Part shown: piece by piece, positions 61,210 to 64,000 of the stretch
Layout of the letters: each line of letters begins with the position of its first letter
How positions within the stretch are numbered: the stretch's first letter is position 1
Assembly: GCA_038745855.1 (NCBI GenBank)
Contig: JBCDLC010000010.1
Span: 1-64,000 of the forward strand
Source: UBA5336 sp038745855
Lineage (GTDB): Bacteria > Pseudomonadota > Alphaproteobacteria > Caulobacterales > Hyphomonadaceae
DNA length: 64,000 nucleotides
Reading direction: 5' to 3'
The notes under the pieces: model-generated
Database searches by the model: none
Told to the model about the DNA's origin: nothing
Seen by the model: only the letters and a program-made list of their open reading frames with translations
Made by a program: the position numbers and the translations under genes

Positions 61210-61595
61210 TATTCCTCACTAGGAGTTGCAGCTTCATTTGCAGTCGCAATGGCGCGGAACCGGGTCTCGACGCGGGTCTTCTCTTGTTGTGCCGCCGTCA
61301 GTGCCCTCTCAGCATCGCGTAACTCACGCTGTCCGCGTTCAACCTGGTCTTCACCGCGGCGCAGATTTTTATTCGCCTGCGGTATTAATTTCTCACCGCG
61401 CTCAATGCGCTCATTAGAAGCATGAACCGCTCGCTGCACTGCGATGACGCGCTTATCTGCTTTGTCCCAATCTTCGCCAAGATTACCAAACCCGCTTGTC
61501 CGAATTTCATCCCCAACAGACGGAACATCTGGTGTGCTTGCACACCCTGCCAACAATGCCGCGGCCATGAGTATTGGCATAATGAATTGCTTCAT
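61209..61595 (-). CDS. Coiled-coil lipoprotein
   Basis: 128 residues, signal with lipobox ALLAGC (Cys18), then a long, charged coiled coil (about 45-115: WDKADKRVIAVQRAVHASNERIERGEKLIPQANKNL and QVERGQRELRDAERALTAAQQEKTRVETRFRAIATANE). No known family recognised. Coupled to the LapA-like gene, so it may act in the envelope with it, for example as a periplasmic spacer. Confidence 0.8.
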   Translation of the reverse strand: MKQFIMPILMAAALLAGCASTPDVPSVGDEIRTSGFGNLGEDWDKADKRVIAVQRAVHASNERIERGEKLIPQANKNLRRGEDQVERGQRELRDAERALTAAQQEKTRVETRFRAIATANEAATPSEE

Positions 61596-61962
61596 TTCAT
61601 AGCTCCTTAATACGCTTCACCACTCTGCCATAAGGATGATACAAACTCGATGCGGGCGGTCTCGGTTGTCCTGTCCGTTTTCAAACGGTCTCTCACCTGA
61701 CATGGTAAGCTGCTGTGTTTGAGCGCTTTGCGACATTCAGCAGTGGCCAACCGGACGACAGAAAAGGGCCAAACGTGGTCACCGATACTGACTAATCGCT
61801 ATGTCTGGTTTTGCGCCCTTAGCAGAAACAAGCTTCCAAGCTAGTCGACATCTTCTCCGCAGAGCTCCTCACTCATCTTCACTTCTCCCACGTTTCTGAC
61901 TCCCGCATTCCCCAATAAAACCAGACATTTGCTCCATCGAAGATCACTTCAGGAGCACGTCC
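61596..61962. other. Intergenic region before the trb cluster
   Basis: About 370 bases without a supported gene. CCGTTTTCAAACGG (61675-61688) is a perfect 6-2-6 palindrome 80 bases upstream of the lipoprotein start and could be an operator. A plus-strand ribosome binding site CAGGAG precedes trbB. I see no relaxase, coupling protein or origin of transfer here. Confidence 0.5.
61675..61688. promoter_or_regulatory. Palindrome CCGTTT-TC-AAACGG
   Basis: A perfect 6-2-6 inverted repeat in the gap between the divergent coiled-coil lipoprotein gene and trbB. A regulator site for either side is possible; no known motif matched by eye. Confidence 0.4.
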
Positions 61963-62958
61963 ATGTCTGGGGGCACACCACATCAGGAAACCGACGCAAG
62001 GCGCACCGCCATGCGCCCTTCGGCCTTCTGCCCCGTGGTGCGCGAGGCCCTGGCGGCATCCGACACGATCGAGATCATGGCCAACCCGGACGGGTCGGTC
62101 TGGATCGAGAAGGCCGGTGTCGGGGTTGTTCTCTCGGATCATCAACTTGCACCTTCCGACCGGGAGCGGGTCATCCGCCTGGTCGCCTCCGGGATGGGAG
62201 AGGCCGCGAACCGCAATTCCCCCATCGTTTCTGCTGAACTCCCCGGCAGCGGCGAGCGGTTTGAAGTACTTCTCCCACCTGTCTGAACCGCGCCGTGTTT
62301 CTCGATCCGCAAGCCCGCAACGACGCCCCTCGAACTCGGTGACTATGTCGATCAGGGCGCGCTGGCACCGGCGCTCGCGCAAGCACTAAGAGACTCAATT
62401 GCAGCCCGCGCGAACATCCTGATTGCTGGCGGCACATCATCGGGGAAGACCACCTTCACCAATGCGCTTCTCGCTGAAGCGGCGTTCCAGTCCGACCGTG
62501 TCGTCATTCTCGAAGACACCCGCGAGCTTCGGTGCGCCGCCCCCAATGTCGTGCAGCTGCGTACCCATCGGGGCAGCGTTTCGCTCCAGGACCTGGTGCG
62601 CTCGACGCTTCGCCTCAGGCCCGACCGGATCGTGGTCGGCGAAGTGAGAGGCGCTGAAGCGCTGGACCTGCTCAAGGCCTGGAACACCGGCCATCCCGGC
62701 GGGATCACGACCCTGCATGCCAATTCTGCGCTCGGCGCGCTGTCCCGGCTCGAACAGCTCACACTGGAAGCCACCAGTCGGCCGCCCTTCGGCCTCATCG
62801 CCGAGGCCATCGACGTCATCGTGTTCATGAGCCGCGCGGGCGGCCAGCGCCGCGTCGAAGAGGCACTCCGCGTCACGGGTTTCGACGGCGGCGACTACGT
62901 GACCGAGCCGCTCGCCCAGCCCTCACTTTCCCTCGTCAACAATGGAGATCCCAAATGA
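61963..62958 (+). pseudogene. trbB: trbB conjugation ATPase with internal TGA stop
   Basis: The frame starts MSGGTPHQETDARRTAMRPSAF with CAGGAG upstream and ends at 62958, about 330 codons, the usual TrbB length. A TGA at 62284-62286 interrupts it after FEVLLPPV; the same frame then continues with SIRKPA, the Walker A GGTSSGKTTFTNALLAE, VVILEDTREL, and LVRSTLRLRPDRIVVGEVRGAEALDLLKAWNTGHPGG. TrbB is the VirB11-like hexameric ATPase of the trb secretion system. Either a real nonsense mutation or a base-call error; restart without the N-terminal domain is unlikely to work. Confidence 0.88.
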
Positions 62959-63290
62959 CGTTTTTCCTTCAACCCAAGGCGATAAATCGCACGGTCCAAG
63001 CGGGTATCTGCCTCGCTATCGGTGCCGCACTTGCCGCACCGGCCTATGCCGCAGGCTCGGGCATGCCCTGGGAAGGCCCGCTCGATTCCATCCTGCAATC
63101 CATCGAAGGCCCGGTCGCCCGGATCGTGGCGGTGATCATCATCACACTGACCGGACTGACGCTAGCCTTCGGCGAAACCTCCGGCGGGATGCGCAAGCTC
63201 ATCCAGATCGTGTTCGGCCTGTCGATCGCGTTTGCGGCCACAAGCTTCTTCGTCACCTTCTTCAGCTTTGGCGGTGGGGCACTCGTCTGA
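62955..63290 (+). CDS. trbC: TrbC/VirB2-like pilin
   Basis: 111 residues. A signal peptide (TVQAGICLAIGAALAAPAYA) is followed by GSGMPWEGPLDSILQSIEGPVARIVAVIIITLTGLTLAFGE and a second hydrophobic segment (LIQIVFGLSIAFAATSFFVTFF), the VirB2/TrbC pilin layout. It overlaps trbB by ATGA and trbD by TGATG. Major subunit of the conjugative pilus. Confidence 0.92.
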   Translation: MTFFLQPKAINRTVQAGICLAIGAALAAPAYAAGSGMPWEGPLDSILQSIEGPVARIVAVIIITLTGLTLAFGETSGGMRKLIQIVFGLSIAFAATSFFVTFFSFGGGALV

Positions 63291-63547
63291 TGGCGACCGA
63301 CGGCTATGAAATCCCGCTGCACCGCTCGCTCACTGAGCCCATCCTGATGGCAGGCGCGCCGCGCTCGGCTGCCATCGCCATTGGGACGTTGGCCGCAGCG
63401 CTCGCCCTCGGGCTTCGCCTCTGGATACCGGGTCTCCTTCTCTGGGTGCTCGGGCATTCGCTGGCGGTGTTCGTCGCGCGCACCGATCCGGATTTCATGG
63501 CCGTCCTGTCCCGTTCCACCCGCCACAAGGAGCATCTCTCATGCTAA
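63290..63547 (+). CDS. trbD: TrbD/VirB3-like protein
   Basis: 85 residues from the ATG at 63290. EIPLHRSLTEPILMAGAPRSAAIAIGTLAAALALGLR is the typical VirB3/TrbD start with one or two membrane helices, then LWIPGLLLWVLGHSLAVFVARTDPDFMAVLSR. Inner-membrane component beside the TrbE ATPase; overlaps trbE by 7 bases. Confidence 0.9.
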   Translation: MATDGYEIPLHRSLTEPILMAGAPRSAAIAIGTLAAALALGLRLWIPGLLLWVLGHSLAVFVARTDPDFMAVLSRSTRHKEHLSC

Positions 63548-64000
63548 ACCTTCGCGAGTTTTCCGAGACCCCGACCTTGCTGGCCGATTATCTGCCCTGG
63601 GCCTGCCTCGTCGCCCCGGGCGTGGTGCTCAACAAGGATGGCAGCTTCCAGACCACCTTCCGCTATCGCGGGCCGGATCTGGAAAGCTCCACGGAGGAAG
63701 AGCTCGTCTCGGTGATGGCGCGGGTCAACAATGTGCTGCGCCGATTTGGGTCTGGCTGGGCGCTCTTCTTCGAGGCCGCGCGTTCGCCCGCCGTGAACTA
63801 TCCGGTGTCGGACTTCCCCAATGCGGCCTCCTGGCTTGTCGATCAGGAGCGGGGCCTCCAGGCCGAAGAAGCCGGCGCACGTTTCGAGAGCCACTATTAT
63901 CTGACGCTCCTGTGGCTCCCGCCGGCCGATGTGACCGGACGAGCGGAGCGGGCGCTCATCGAGCGAGCCGAGACCAGCGAAGCGGCGACCTGGCGCCAGC
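63541..64000 (+). CDS. trbE: TrbE/VirB4-like conjugation ATPase, cut by the window end
   Basis: Starts MLNLREFSETPTLLADYLPWACLVAPGVVLNKDG, the N-terminal region of TrbE/VirB4, and runs off the right edge after about 153 residues (RAERALIERAETSEAATWRQ). The Walker motifs would lie beyond the window. Fourth gene in the order trbB-C-D-E, as in many integrative and conjugative elements and Ti-like plasmids. Confidence 0.9.
   Translation, partial: MLNLREFSETPTLLADYLPWACLVAPGVVLNKDGSFQTTFRYRGPDLESSTEEELVSVMARVNNVLRRFGSGWALFFEAARSPAVNYPVSDFPNAASWLVDQERGLQAEEAGARFESHYYLTLLWLPPADVTGRAERALIERAETSEAATWRQ

Noticed and set aside
62284..62286. TGA in trbB as a selenocysteine codon
   Set aside because: TrbB is not a selenoprotein, the position is in a linker after the N-terminal domain, and no insertion element is apparent.
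1..64000. CRISPR array or rRNA operon
   Set aside because: No evenly spaced short direct repeats and no rRNA-like sequence noticed in the window.

Overview
The window reads as one stretch of an alphaproteobacterial chromosome, most likely from the Hyphomonadales/Caulobacterales side. This placement is inferred from gene content and protein character, not from a database search. Supporting markers are a TipF-like degenerate EAL protein, the ethylmalonyl-CoA pathway pair ccr and ecm, a COQ4-type ubiquinone protein, a PII-glutamine synthetase pair, and high G+C with frequent ATGA/GTGA/TGATG gene overlaps.

Positions 1-40376 look like ordinary chromosome. In order they hold: a serine-hydrolase lipoprotein, manC, a thioesterase/SDR pair; the three-gene proton-translocating transhydrogenase operon (pntAA-pntAB-pntB); a lone DUF262/DUF1524 GmrSD-like nuclease; an FAH hydrolase coupled to a degenerate metallo-beta-lactamase-fold lipoprotein; the TipF-like protein; xerD with a large secreted protein and a 44-residue membrane protein; aroK-aroB; a CNNM/CorC transporter and rimM. 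Next come a secreted protein built from five ~75-residue repeats; ccr, a D-amino acid aminotransferase and ecm; an orphan OppBC permease pair; a DUF442 phosphatase; an ATP-grasp/MBL fusion; an O-antigen ligase gene pair; phoH; gamma carbonic anhydrase; pncC; xthA; glnB-glnA; coq4; nnrD; and tRNA-Gly(GCC).

From 40376 to the right end the content changes to accessory functions. A dead IS3-family element lies directly behind the tRNA. It is followed by a TetR gene with twin operators facing an MMPL-type RND pump, a LolA-like periplasmic protein and a predicted outer-membrane barrel; DUF2461 and YdeI-like genes; a TonB-dependent receptor divergent from an ABC transporter with two DUF3526 permeases; a second TetR divergent from a tripartite RND efflux operon; a LapA-like/lipoprotein pair; and the start of a conjugative trb cluster (trbB with an internal stop, trbC, trbD, trbE running off the end). 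This suggests a mobile or formerly mobile block, but no integrase or second attachment site is visible.

The best candidates for something undescribed are the five-repeat secreted protein (18459-19874), the operator-controlled MMPL/LolA-like/barrel cassette (41763-46902), the ATP-grasp/MBL fusion (27326-29236), and the divergent TonB receptor/DUF3526 ABC set (48327-54100). Family assignments come from motifs and general knowledge; nothing was searched or computed.
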